Position numbers and translations under genes: made by a program. Positions 1-8,426 of a stretch of 16,391 bases of DNA are shown here, piece after piece. Source of the DNA: an uncultured Rhodovulum sp. (GTDB lineage Bacteria; Pseudomonadota; Alphaproteobacteria; Rhodobacterales; Rhodobacteraceae). The stretch covers positions 1-16,391 of the forward strand of contig CAMIMK010000032.1 of assembly GCA_946221765.1 (NCBI GenBank). The letters run 5' to 3'. Below the pieces are notes generated by a model, which worked only from the letters and a program-made list of their open reading frames with translations, did no database searches and had not been told where the DNA came from. Position 1 is the first letter of the stretch; every line of letters starts with the position of its first letter.

Positions 1-51
1 CGCGCCCCGGCCGAAAAGGTCGCCCGCATGCTGGCCGCCCCCCGGCGCTGA
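1..51 (+). CDS. possible 3' end of an upstream gene (partial)
   Basis: Frame 1 is open from the left edge and ends in TGA at 49-51, giving a 16-residue basic tail ending in LAAPRR. The amphipathic Ala/Arg/Lys composition would suit the last helix of a protein, but the stretch is too short to recognise any family and could be chance in GC-rich DNA. No clear terminator follows. Sequence to the left of the window is needed to decide. Confidence 0.3.
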   Translation, partial: RAPAEKVARMLAAPRR

Positions 52-120
52 GCGAGAGGCTCCTGCCCCTGCGAGGGCGGGGGCGCCGGCCGGGAAATTT
101 TGGGGATAGGTCCACATCCC

Positions 121-148
121 GCAACAGGCTGGCCGCAACAGGCTGGCC
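121..148. repeat. 14-bp tandem duplication
   Basis: GCAACAGGCTGGCC occurs twice, head to tail and without mismatch (121-134 and 135-148). This looks like a replication-slippage duplication in non-coding DNA. Confidence 0.8.
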
Positions 149-189
149 CGGCCGCTCCCGCCGGGGCGGGCCGGTCTATCCTAGAAGAC

Positions 190-215
190 TGTCCGGGACT
201 GCTGTCCGGGACTGC
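190..215. repeat. 13-bp tandem duplication
   Basis: TGTCCGGGACTGC occurs twice, head to tail and without mismatch (190-202 and 203-215). It is a second independent short duplication only 41 bp from the one at 121-148. Confidence 0.8.
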
Positions 216-258
216 GGCGGCGAAGGGCCGGCGCGGGATTTTCGGGATCCCGGCAGCA

Positions 259-299
259 GATCCTTCCCGCCAATATTGGGGATACTGGCGGGAAGGATC
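259..299. repeat. perfect 14-bp inverted repeat (hairpin)
   Basis: The arms GATCCTTCCCGCCA (259-272) and TGGCGGGAAGGATC (286-299) are exactly complementary, with a 13-nt loop. No T-run follows on either strand, so it is not a textbook intrinsic terminator. It could act as a 3'-end stabiliser or second terminator for acs read-through, or as a protein-binding palindrome. The function is not evident. Confidence 0.6.
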
Positions 300-317
300 G
301 ATGTATCGGGGGGCGAA

Positions 318-350
318 AGGACCCGTCGGACCAACCTGTCCGGGGGTCCT
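318..350 (-). terminator. candidate terminator of acs
   Basis: Read on the minus strand, an AGGACCC/GGGTCCT 7-bp stem encloses a second CGGAC/GTCCG 5-bp stem with a 6-nt loop, separated only by a small internal loop. The structure starts 9 nt after the acs stop codon and is followed by TTTCG. The U-tract is short, so termination may be weak or Rho-assisted. Confidence 0.5.
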
Positions 351-359
351 GACGGTCTC

Positions 360-2303
<1,944 letters not shown>

Positions 2304-2507
2304 TGGCGTCTCCCACTCCATGTTTCGTTTCTGGGCCCGGGTGGCAGCCTGGGGTGCGCCGGCGGGCGATGCGCCGATCCTACGACGCTCCTGCCGAATT
2401 GCCCATGCCGGTCCGGCCCCCGTGCGTCGCCGAGCGTCGCAGTTTTGAGGCTGAATACGGGGTGGGTCCGGATGTGGGAAGGCCGACCATGGTCTGGCCG
2501 GAAACAG

Positions 2508-2542
2508 GACCGCCGCCCACGGCTGACCCGTGGGCGGCGGTC
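2508..2542 (-). terminator. terminator downstream of bhcD
   Basis: A perfect 15-bp GC-rich stem (GACCGCCGCCCACGG, 2508-2522, with its complement at 2528-2542) has a 5-nt loop. On the minus strand it begins 49 nt after the bhcD stop and is followed by CTGTTTCC. This is the strongest terminator-like structure in the window. It separates the bhc operon from acs. Confidence 0.65.
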
Positions 2543-2591
2543 TCCCCGGCTGGACGGGGCTCGACTGTGCGGAACGGCGCGCGGGCCGTCG

Positions 2592-3563
2592 TCAGACGTC
2601 GATCTCCTGCGCGACCCCGGCCGCGCGGGCGAGGGCGACGACACGGGCCGCGACGGCGAGGTCCTGGAGGCCGACACCTGTGCCGTCGAAGAGGGTGATC
2701 TCGTCGGCCGAGCGGCGGCCCGGGTGGGTGCCGTTGATGACGGCGCCGATCGGGGTGATGGCGGCCTCGGGGATCAGGCCATCGGCGATGGCATGCTGGG
2801 CCTCGCCGATGGTGACGGACTGGGCAACCTCGTCCGTGAAGACGGTGGCGCGGGCGAGAAGGGCGGCCTCGACCTCCTGCTTGCCCTTGGTGTCGGTGCC
2901 CATGCAGGCGAGGTGGGTGCCGGGTTTCACCTGAGCGGCGGCGAGGATCGGCGCGAAGGACGACGTGATCGAGATGATGACGTCGGCCTCTGCCCCGAGC
3001 GCGTCGAGGGTGACGGCCTCAAAGGGCAGGCCGGCCTCGGTCGCGACTTCGGCAAGACGCGGGAGCATCTCGGGGTGGAGGTTCCAGCCGACCACGCGCT
3101 CGAAGGCGCGCTGGCGAAGCGCGGCGCGGAGCTGGAAGGCGGCCTGGTGGCCGGCACCGATCATGCCGAGGACCTTCGCGTCCGGCCGGGCGAGGTGCTT
3201 GATCGAGACGGCCGACGCGGCGGCGGTGCGGGCGGCGGTCAGGTAGTTGCCGCCGACCATCGCGGTCGGGCGCCCCGTGTCGGGATCGAACAGGAAGACG
3301 GTCGACTGGTGGTTGGTGATCTGGCGGCGGGCAAGGTTGTGGGGCCAGTAGCCGCCGGCCTTGAGGCCGAGGGTGGCGCCGGCGCGGTCATAGCCGCCCT
3401 TGAAGCCGTAGAGGGCCTCCTCGGGCCCGCCGAGGGCTTCACGGACGACGGGGAAGTTTCCGGCGTCGCCGCTCGCCATGGCGGCGAAGACCTGCTCGAC
3501 GGGTGCAAAGGCATCGTCGAGGGAAAGGAGCGACGGGCAGGCGGCTTCGGGGACGATGATCAT
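2592..3563 (-). CDS. bhcD: iminosuccinate reductase BhcD
   Basis: Reduces iminosuccinate to L-aspartate with NADH, the third step of the beta-hydroxyaspartate cycle. The 323-residue product belongs to the ornithine cyclodeaminase/mu-crystallin family. It has the dinucleotide-binding loop VLGMIGAGHQAAFQ (about 131-144) that opens the Rossmann domain, preceded by the family's N-terminal segment (HNLARRQITNHQSTV, about 75-89, then the TAMVGGNYLTA strand). Family membership alone would not distinguish it from ornithine cyclodeaminase or alanine dehydrogenase; the assignment rests on position after bhcA-B-C. The ATG at 3563 is chosen because AAGGAG lies 9 nt upstream, although the frame stays open to 3779. 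Unlike the other bhc genes it is separated from its upstream neighbour by 277 bp rich in hairpins, so its expression may differ from bhcABC. Confidence 0.92.
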   Translation of the reverse strand: MIIVPEAACPSLLSLDDAFAPVEQVFAAMASGDAGNFPVVREALGGPEEALYGFKGGYDRAGATLGLKAGGYWPHNLARRQITNHQSTVFLFDPDTGRPTAMVGGNYLTAARTAAASAVSIKHLARPDAKVLGMIGAGHQAAFQLRAALRQRAFERVVGWNLHPEMLPRLAEVATEAGLPFEAVTLDALGAEADVIISITSSFAPILAAAQVKPGTHLACMGTDTKGKQEVEAALLARATVFTDEVAQSVTIGEAQHAIADGLIPEAAITPIGAVINGTHPGRRSADEITLFDGTGVGLQDLAVAARVVALARAAGVAQEIDV

Positions 3564-3590
3564 GCGGAGGCGCTCCTTGGAACGGGGGGC

Positions 3591-3625
3591 GGCAGCGCAG
3601 GGGGCATCGAGCCCCCTGCGCTGCC
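3591..3625. repeat. perfect 15-bp hairpin in the bhcD leader
   Basis: GGCAGCGCAGGGGGC (3591-3605) and its exact complement (3611-3625) flank a 5-nt loop. It lies 27 bp upstream of the bhcD ATG on the transcribed strand, so the mRNA must carry this very stable stem just before the bhcD ribosome site. No T-run follows, so transcriptional termination is not clearly indicated. A role as RNA-stability, processing or translational control element is inferred. Confidence 0.7.
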
Positions 3626-3637
3626 CGGCAGTCGCCG

Positions 3638-3825
3638 CCGGCGCGCCGGTCCGGGGGAGGCGCGGGGCGGAGGGTGCGGGACGCGGCTCTTGCCGCGATT
3701 CGGTGCGCGCGGATGCGCGCAGGGTTTCGGTGCTGGTTTTCGGCCTGTTGGCCGAAAACGACTGCTTTCCAGGTTTCAAGGCCGTATGAAGACCCTGGGA
3801 TGCGCCCGGCGGCCCGGCCGGGCGC
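3638..3825. repeat. further hairpins in the bhcC-bhcD gap
   Basis: Five more perfect inverted repeats follow one another: CCGGCGCGCCGG (3638-3649, a pure palindrome), CGCGGC/GCCGCG (3682-3697, 4-nt loop), TGCGCGC/GCGCGCA (3704-3721, 4-nt loop), GTTTTCGGCC/GGCCGAAAAC (3736-3759, 4-nt loop) and GCGCCCGGC/GCCGGGCGC (3802-3825, 6-nt loop). The last begins 15 nt after the bhcC stop. None is followed by a T-run on the minus strand. Together with 3591-3625, most of the gap can fold. Confidence 0.6.
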
Positions 3826-3840
3826 GGAGAGGGAGCGTGG

Positions 3841-5004
3841 TCAGTAGGCCTTGCCGCGGGCCGAGACCGGCCACAGGGCCTCGACCTTGCCGTTGCGGAC
3901 GCCGACGTACCAGTCGTGGACGTTGCAGGTCGGGTCGCAGTGGCCGGGGACGAGCTTCAGCTTCTCGTTGATCTTCAGGACGCCGCCCTTGTCCTCGATC
4001 ACGCCGTGCTCGTCGGAGCACTTGATGTATTTCACATCCGTGCGGCCGAAGATGAAGGGCAGGCCGCTGTCGACCGACTGGGCCTTGAGGCCGGCGTCGC
4101 AGACCGCGAGGTCGGGCTTGGCGTGGCTCATGACCGAGGTGAGGATGAAGAGTGCGTTCTCCCACTCGCCGGCGTCGATGCGGTTGCCGTCCTTGTCGTG
4201 GATCCGGCCGTAGTCGGCGTCCATGAAGGCATAGCTGCCGCACTGGAGCTCGTTGTAGACGCCGGAATTGCTCTCGAAATAGTAGCTGCCGGTGCCGCCG
4301 CCGGAGACGAGTTCGGGCTTCAGGCCGATCGCGTCCAGCGCATCGACCGCGTCCTTGACCTGGGCGATGGCGGCGTCGAGCTTCTGCTTGCGCGCCTCGT
4401 AGTCGTCGAGGTGCTGCATCGCTCCCTGATAGGCCTGGATGCCGGTGAACTTCAGGCCCGGGGCGGCATCGATCGCCCTGGCGATCTCGACCACGGCCTC
4501 GGTCGTCTTGACGCCGCAGCGGCCCGCGCCGCAGTCGATCTCGACGAAGCACTCGATCGTGGTGCCGTGCTTTTCGGCCGCCGCCGAGAGGTCGGCGACA
4601 TTCGCCACGTCGTCGACGCAGACGATGATCCGCGCGCCATGCTTCGGCAGGCGGGCGAGGCGGTCGATCTTGGCCGGGTCGCGGACCTGGTTGGAGACGA
4701 GGATGTCCTTGATGCCGCCGCGGGCGAAGACCTCGGCCTCGGAGACCTTCTGGCAGCAGACGCCGACGGCGCCGCCGAGGCTTTCCTGCAGCTTCTGGAC
4801 GTCGACGGACTTGTGCATCTTGCCATGGCTGCGGTGGCGCATGCCGTGGGCCTTGGCATAGTCGCCCATCTTCTTCACGTTGCGCTCCAGCGCGTCGAGG
4901 TCGAGGATCAGGCAGGGCGTCTGGATCTGGTCGATCGGCATGCCGATGGCGGCGGGGATGTCGTAGCCGACCTCGAGGCCTTCGATTGTGTCGTGCTTGG
5001 TCAT
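3841..5004 (-). CDS. bhcC: beta-hydroxyaspartate aldolase BhcC
   Basis: Condenses glycine with glyoxylate to (2R,3S)-beta-hydroxyaspartate, the carbon-carbon bond step of the cycle. The 387-residue product is a fold-type III PLP enzyme of the D-threonine aldolase family (alanine-racemase-like barrel followed by a beta domain). The N-terminal TPCLILDLDALERNV strand-helix is followed by RSHGKMHKS, where K62 is the expected Schiff-base lysine. Near the C-terminus PGHCDPTCNVHDW carries the His and Cys expected to bind the divalent metal. I chose the ATG at 5004 because GGAGG lies 7 nt upstream. A GTG at 5022 that overlaps the bhcB stop is possible but less well served. bhcB ends 14 bp upstream, so the two are cotranscribed. 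By sequence alone it could be a generic threonine aldolase; the four-gene context makes BhcC the best call. Confidence 0.94.
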   Translation of the reverse strand: MTKHDTIEGLEVGYDIPAAIGMPIDQIQTPCLILDLDALERNVKKMGDYAKAHGMRHRSHGKMHKSVDVQKLQESLGGAVGVCCQKVSEAEVFARGGIKDILVSNQVRDPAKIDRLARLPKHGARIIVCVDDVANVADLSAAAEKHGTTIECFVEIDCGAGRCGVKTTEAVVEIARAIDAAPGLKFTGIQAYQGAMQHLDDYEARKQKLDAAIAQVKDAVDALDAIGLKPELVSGGGTGSYYFESNSGVYNELQCGSYAFMDADYGRIHDKDGNRIDAGEWENALFILTSVMSHAKPDLAVCDAGLKAQSVDSGLPFIFGRTDVKYIKCSDEHGVIEDKGGVLKINEKLKLVPGHCDPTCNVHDWYVGVRNGKVEALWPVSARGKAY

Positions 5005-5018
5005 GTCTTCCCCTCCGG

Positions 5019-5993
5019 TCACTTGGTCCAGGGCAGCTTGTCGAGATCGACATTGCCGCCGGTGATGACGACGCCGACGCGCTGGCCGGCGAAGATGTCG
5101 CGGTTCTTCAGGATGGTGGCGAGCGGCACCGCGCTCGACGGCTCCATCACGATCTTCATCCGCTTCCAGATGAGCTTCATCGCCTCGATGATTTCCTCGT
5201 CCGAGGCGGTGAGCACGTCGGTGACGTAGCGGCTGACGAAATGCCAGGTGCGCTCCTTCAGGGGCACGAGAAGGCCGTCCGCCACCGTCTTCGGGGCGTC
5301 ATAGGCGATGATCCTGCCCTGCTTGAACGACTGGTAGGCGTCGTCGGCTTGGCTTGGCTCGGCGGCGTAGATCTTCATCCCGGGCGCGATGGTGGAGAGC
5401 GTCAGGCAGGTGCCGGAGATCATGCCGCCGCCGCCGATCGGGGCGACGATGGCGTCGAGGGCCCCGAGTTCCTCAACGATCTCCTTGGCGCAGGTGCCCT
5501 GGCCGGCAATCACGCGCTCGTCGTTGTAGGGGTGGACGAAATCCGCCCCCGTTTCGGCCTGGACCTTCGCGAAGGTCTCCTCGCGCGAGCTGGTCGAGGG
5601 CTCGCATTCGGTGATGATCCCGCCATAGCCGCGGACGGCGTCCTTCTTGGCCTGCGGCGCGGTGCGCGGCATCACCACGTGGCAGGGAATGCCCCGGCGG
5701 CTGGCGGCGTAGGAGAGCGACAGCGCGTGGTTGCCCGAGGAATGGGTGGCGACGCCCTTCGCGGCCTTCTCGTCCGAGAGGCCGAAGACGGCGTTGCAGG
5801 CGCCGCGCACCTTGAAGGCGCCGGCCTTCTGCAGGTTCTCGCACTTGAAGAACAGCTCGCAGCCCGCCAGCTCGTTCAGGAAGCGCGAGGTGAGGATCGG
5901 CGTCTTGTGGATATGGGGCCGGACGCGCTCATGCGCGGCCAGCACGTCGTCCCAGGTCGGGATGTAGAGGTTGTCGGCGGTGTCGAGGGTCAT
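5019..5993 (-). CDS. bhcB: beta-hydroxyaspartate dehydratase BhcB
   Basis: Dehydrates beta-hydroxyaspartate to iminosuccinate, the second step of the cycle. The 324-residue product is a fold-type II PLP enzyme of the serine/threonine dehydratase and serine racemase family. Visible are HKTPILTS (about 29-36), the PLP lysine in KAGAFKVRGA (K61), the SSGNHALSLSYAA substrate loop, and the glycine-rich phosphate cradle PIGGGGMISGTCL. The start at 5993 lies 4 bp after the bhcA stop, and no Met between the bhcA stop and this point gives a better start; an AAGG lies about 11-14 nt upstream. The tight spacing implies translation coupled to bhcA. A catabolic threonine dehydratase is the alternative by family, but the gene sits between the cycle's aminotransferase and aldolase. 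Confidence 0.94.
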   Translation of the reverse strand: MTLDTADNLYIPTWDDVLAAHERVRPHIHKTPILTSRFLNELAGCELFFKCENLQKAGAFKVRGACNAVFGLSDEKAAKGVATHSSGNHALSLSYAASRRGIPCHVVMPRTAPQAKKDAVRGYGGIITECEPSTSSREETFAKVQAETGADFVHPYNDERVIAGQGTCAKEIVEELGALDAIVAPIGGGGMISGTCLTLSTIAPGMKIYAAEPSQADDAYQSFKQGRIIAYDAPKTVADGLLVPLKERTWHFVSRYVTDVLTASDEEIIEAMKLIWKRMKIVMEPSSAVPLATILKNRDIFAGQRVGVVITGGNVDLDKLPWTK

Positions 5994-5997
5994 CTGC

Positions 5998-7185
5998 TCA
6001 AGCTGCCTTCTGCATCGCGGAGGCGGTGCCGCGATAGTAATCCTGCGCTGCCGCGACGCCGCTGCCAAGGCGGACCGGCAGGCCGAGGTCGGCCATCGCC
6101 ATCTCGGCGGTCGCGAGGCCGGCGAGGGCCATGACATCGGTCAGGCTGCCGAGGTGGCCGATGCGGAAGACCTTGCCCGCGACCTCGCCGAGGCCGACGC
6201 CGAAGGCGACGCCGTATTTCTCGGCCGCGTGGGTGACGATCTTCGTGCCGTCGAAGCCCTCGGGAACGACGATCGCCGAGACGGTGTCGGAATAGAGGTC
6301 CGGCGAGACGGCGCAGAGCTTCAGGCCCCAGGCGGCGACACCCTGGCGGATGCCTTCGGCGATGCGGTGGTGGCGGGCGAAGACCGCCTCCAGCCCCTCG
6401 TCCTTCAGCATCCCGATCGCGGTCGAGAGGCCGCAGAGGAGCTGGACCGGGGGCGTGTAGGGATAGCCGCCCTTGGCATTCGCGCCCATCATGTCGCGGA
6501 CGTCGAGGAAGGCGCGCCGGCACGTCGCGTGCTCCATCGCCGCGAGCGCCTTCGGCGAGAAGCCGACGATGGCGAGGCCGGCGGGCAGCATGAAGCCCTT
6601 CTGGCTGCCGGTGACGGCGGCGTCGACGCCCCATTCGCTGAAGCGGAAGTCCATCGAGGCGATCGAGGAGACGCCGTCGACGAAGAGCATCGCCGGATGG
6701 CCGGCGGCATCGAGGGCGCGGCGGACGGCGGCGACATCGGAGCGGACGCCGGTCGCGGTCTCGTTGTGGGTGACGAGGACGGCCTTGATCGTGTGATCGG
6801 TGTCGGCCTTCAGGGCCTCCTCGAAGCGGTCGGCCGGCGCGCCGGTGCCCCAGGGCGCGTGGATGACCTGCATGTCGAGGCCGTGGCGCTGGCAGAGATC
6901 GATCCAGCGGTGCGAGAACATGCCGTGGCGGGCGGCGAGGACGCGGTCGCCGGGCGAGAGGATGTTGGTGACGGCGGTTTCCCAGCCGGCGGTGCCGGTG
7001 GCCGGGAAGAAGACGACCTCGCCCTCCTGCATCTTCAGGACGTCCTTGACCCCCTGGAAGAGGGGACGGAAGAGCGCGGTGAACTCTGCCGACCGGTGGT
7101 CGATCGTCGGGACGTTCACGGCCGCCCGCAGCCGCTCGGGGATATTCGTCGGGCCGGGAATGAAGACCGGGTTCTGGCTGGACAT
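5998..7185 (-). CDS. bhcA: L-aspartate-glyoxylate aminotransferase BhcA
   Basis: Transfers the amino group of L-aspartate to glyoxylate, giving oxaloacetate and glycine; it supplies the glycine for BhcC and releases the net product. The 395-residue product is a fold-type I, class V PLP aminotransferase related to serine-glyoxylate and alanine-glyoxylate aminotransferases. It shows the N-terminal PGPTNIPERL, the cofactor segment PATGTAGWE (about 61-69), NETATGV (141-147), the FVDGVSSIAS aspartate (D170) and the PLP lysine in GSQKGFMLP (K196). The ATG at 7185 has GGAGG 8 nt upstream. It is the first gene of the bhcABC(D) operon and is divergent from bhcR, with a promoter and operator candidate just upstream. 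Serine-glyoxylate aminotransferase is the family alternative; the neighbours decide for BhcA. Confidence 0.95.
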   Translation of the reverse strand: MSSQNPVFIPGPTNIPERLRAAVNVPTIDHRSAEFTALFRPLFQGVKDVLKMQEGEVVFFPATGTAGWETAVTNILSPGDRVLAARHGMFSHRWIDLCQRHGLDMQVIHAPWGTGAPADRFEEALKADTDHTIKAVLVTHNETATGVRSDVAAVRRALDAAGHPAMLFVDGVSSIASMDFRFSEWGVDAAVTGSQKGFMLPAGLAIVGFSPKALAAMEHATCRRAFLDVRDMMGANAKGGYPYTPPVQLLCGLSTAIGMLKDEGLEAVFARHHRIAEGIRQGVAAWGLKLCAVSPDLYSDTVSAIVVPEGFDGTKIVTHAAEKYGVAFGVGLGEVAGKVFRIGHLGSLTDVMALAGLATAEMAMADLGLPVRLGSGVAAAQDYYRGTASAMQKAA

Positions 7186-7211
7186 GGGCGCTTCCTCCGT
7201 TTGTTGGAAAG

Positions 7212-7240
7212 GATGTACAGCCCCGCAGGCGAATCGGCAA
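7212..7240 (-). promoter_or_regulatory. candidate bhcA promoter
   Basis: On the minus strand TTGCCG (7240-7235) and TACATC (7217-7212) are separated by exactly 17 bp. The predicted start near 7205 gives a 20-nt leader that includes the GGAGG ribosome site. Both boxes are weak, as expected for an activator-dependent promoter. The prediction is from pattern only. Confidence 0.4.
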
Positions 7241-7255
7241 TTTTTTTGAAATATT

Positions 7256-7276
7256 TTTTCACTGGTCGGGTGAAAA
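7256..7276. promoter_or_regulatory. inverted repeat, candidate BhcR operator
   Basis: TTTTCAC (7256-7262) and GTGAAAA (7270-7276) are perfect 7-bp inverted arms with a 7-bp spacer, in an unusually AT-rich patch (7240-7262) of an otherwise very GC-rich region. A third related half-site, GGTTTTC, lies at 7300-7306 and forms a second inverted pair with GAAAACC at 7272-7278. The centre at 7266 is about 61 bp upstream of the predicted bhcA start, a usual position for an activator. IclR proteins bind such palindromes; binding by BhcR is inferred. Confidence 0.45.
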
Positions 7277-7319
7277 CCGTAAGGACATGACAGGCTTCAG
7301 GTTTTCGTTTTTCATGCAA

Positions 7320-7535
7320 TCATGTCGCCCGCGGCCGGAGTGCGGTCGAGAGCCACCATGTCGTGCCGGTCGGGTCGCCGCCGCCGCCGCCGCCGCGCCG
7401 GTCGCCGTCCTCCTGATCGGCGCGGGGCCGGACCTCGCGGCCGCCCGCCTCCAGGGCCCGGGCGAAGGCGGCCTCGGCATCGGGGACGATCAGGTAGGGG
7501 GAAACGCTGGTATGGCCCGCGGGTTTGTAGGACAT
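7320..7535 (-). pseudogene. truncated VOC (glyoxalase/PhnB-like) family gene
   Basis: The 71-residue frame starts MSYKPAGHTSVSPYLIVPDA, which matches from memory the typical start of the small single-domain PhnB-like VOC proteins, and ends in a DRRGG...DPTGTTWW segment like their C-terminus. Full members are about 150 residues; the middle, including most metal ligands, is missing. The first VPDAEA joins directly to an AFARALEAGG helix that in relatives follows a second VPDADA, so an in-frame deletion between two similar short segments is the likely cause. The C-terminal part also carries a run of six Gly coded by a CCG-type repeat. The start codon at 7535 still has a good GGAGG 9 nt upstream, so a short peptide may be made. 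It lies between bhcR and bhcA, oriented like bhcA. Family recognition is from memory. Confidence 0.65.
7377..7395. repeat. CCG trinucleotide repeat (six units)
   Basis: Six consecutive GCC/CCG units lie within the VOC remnant, where they code for six glycines on the minus strand. In relatives this position has two glycines followed by ordinary residues, so slippage expansion in a decaying gene is the likely origin. Confidence 0.7.
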
Positions 7536-7610
7536 TGCGGCACTCCTCCCCCTGGTCCGGCGATCCCGCAAACGCCCGAGGGGCGGAGGAGTTCACGGCG
7601 GAGGACAGCG

Positions 7611-8426
7611 ATGGACGGGGCGTCGAAGCGGGGCCGGGGGCGCCCCAGGGCCTTCAATCCGAACCCGGAGCAGACGACGGTGCAGGCGCTCGACCGGGCG
7701 GTCGGCATCCTCAAGGTGCTGGCCGCGGGCGAGGGCATGACCCTGACCGAACTGGCCGAGGCGTCGGGGCAGGCGCCGGCAACCGTCTACCGGGTGTTGT
7801 CGACCTTTCAGGCGCATGGCGTCGTGGAGGTGCAGCCGGCGACGCAGCTGTGGTTCATCGGCCCGGAAGCCTTCCGCATCGGCAGCGCCTTCCTCGGGCG
7901 GACGAGCCTCGTCGAGGAATCCCGCGCGGTGATGCGCGAGCTGATGACGCTGACCGGCGAGACGGCCAATCTCGCCATTGCCGACGGCGGGCAGGTGGTC
8001 TTCCTGAGCCAGGTCGAGACGCATGAGCCGATCCGGGCCTTCTTCCGGCCGGGGACGCGGGGGCCGATCCATGCGAGCGGCATCGGCAAGGCGCTGCTCG
8101 GCTGGTATCCGGCGGCGGCGGTGGCGCGGATCGTGGCCGAGCAGGGGCTGGCGGCCTTCACGCCGCGCACCATCACCAGCCCCGAGCGGCTCGGCGCCGA
8201 GATCGCCGCGATCCGCGCGCGCGGCTGGGCGATCGACGACGAGGAGCGCACCGAGGGAATGCGCTGCATCGCCGCGCCGATCTTCAACGAATTCCGCGAG
8301 GCGGTCGCGGGCGTGTCGGTCTCGGGGCCGAGCGTGCGGATGGTGCCGCGCACCGACGCCTTCGGTCCGCTGGTGCGGGAAGCGGCCGACCGCATCACCC
8401 GCGCCACCGGGGGGAGCCTGCCGTGA
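7611..8426 (+). CDS. bhcR: IclR-family regulator of the bhc cluster, BhcR
   Basis: Transcription factor expected to control bhcABCD in response to glyoxylate; in Paracoccus the orthologue binds the bhc promoter region. The 271-residue product has an N-terminal basic tail, a winged helix-turn-helix (about 25-80, with MTLTELAEASGQAPATVYRVLSTFQAHG as core, 43-70) and the IclR effector domain (about 95-270) with the typical HASGIGKALLGW (154-165) and later GMRCIAAPIFN strand. I chose the ATG at 7611 because GGAGG lies 6 nt upstream and the HTH spacing fits; the frame is open upstream to 7287 but codes for nothing family-like. It is divergent from bhcA. Its stop overlaps the GTG start of the Nudix gene (GTGA, 8423-8426), so the two are translationally coupled. 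I saw no clear promoter of its own. Confidence 0.92.
   Translation: MDGASKRGRGRPRAFNPNPEQTTVQALDRAVGILKVLAAGEGMTLTELAEASGQAPATVYRVLSTFQAHGVVEVQPATQLWFIGPEAFRIGSAFLGRTSLVEESRAVMRELMTLTGETANLAIADGGQVVFLSQVETHEPIRAFFRPGTRGPIHASGIGKALLGWYPAAAVARIVAEQGLAAFTPRTITSPERLGAEIAAIRARGWAIDDEERTEGMRCIAAPIFNEFREAVAGVSVSGPSVRMVPRTDAFGPLVREAADRITRATGGSLP

Larger units (their letters stand above)
52..359. other. 308-bp non-coding stretch downstream of acs with small repeats and hairpins
   Basis: No convincing gene is seen between the left-edge tail and the acs stop codon. The stretch holds two short tandem duplications (121-148 and 190-215), a 10-bp palindrome (CGGGATCCCG, 243-252), a perfect 14-bp-stem hairpin (259-299) and a terminator-like hairpin just after acs (318-350). 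Short open frames crossing it on both strands have no ribosome site or recognisable protein. Confidence 0.6.

Noticed and set aside
2481..2499. Operator-like near-palindrome upstream of acs (GGCC, GACCATGGTC, TGGCC)
   Set aside because: One arm needs a bulge, it lies about 180 bp from the acs start, and such GC-rich symmetry is frequent here. The evidence is too weak to list.
3736..3759. Rho-independent terminator after bhcC
   Set aside because: The stem is perfect, but its T/A bases are inside the arms and no T-run follows on the minus strand. I keep it as a hairpin only.
3564..3779. Upstream extension of bhcD to 3779
   Set aside because: The frame is open but codes for an Arg/Pro/Ala-rich tail with no family match. 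It runs across the hairpins, and the ATG at 3563 has a proper ribosome site.
7287..7610. N-terminal extension of bhcR
   Set aside because: Open by chance in the same frame. The extension crosses the VOC remnant and its CCG repeat, and the ATG at 7611 has GGAGG and the normal IclR length.
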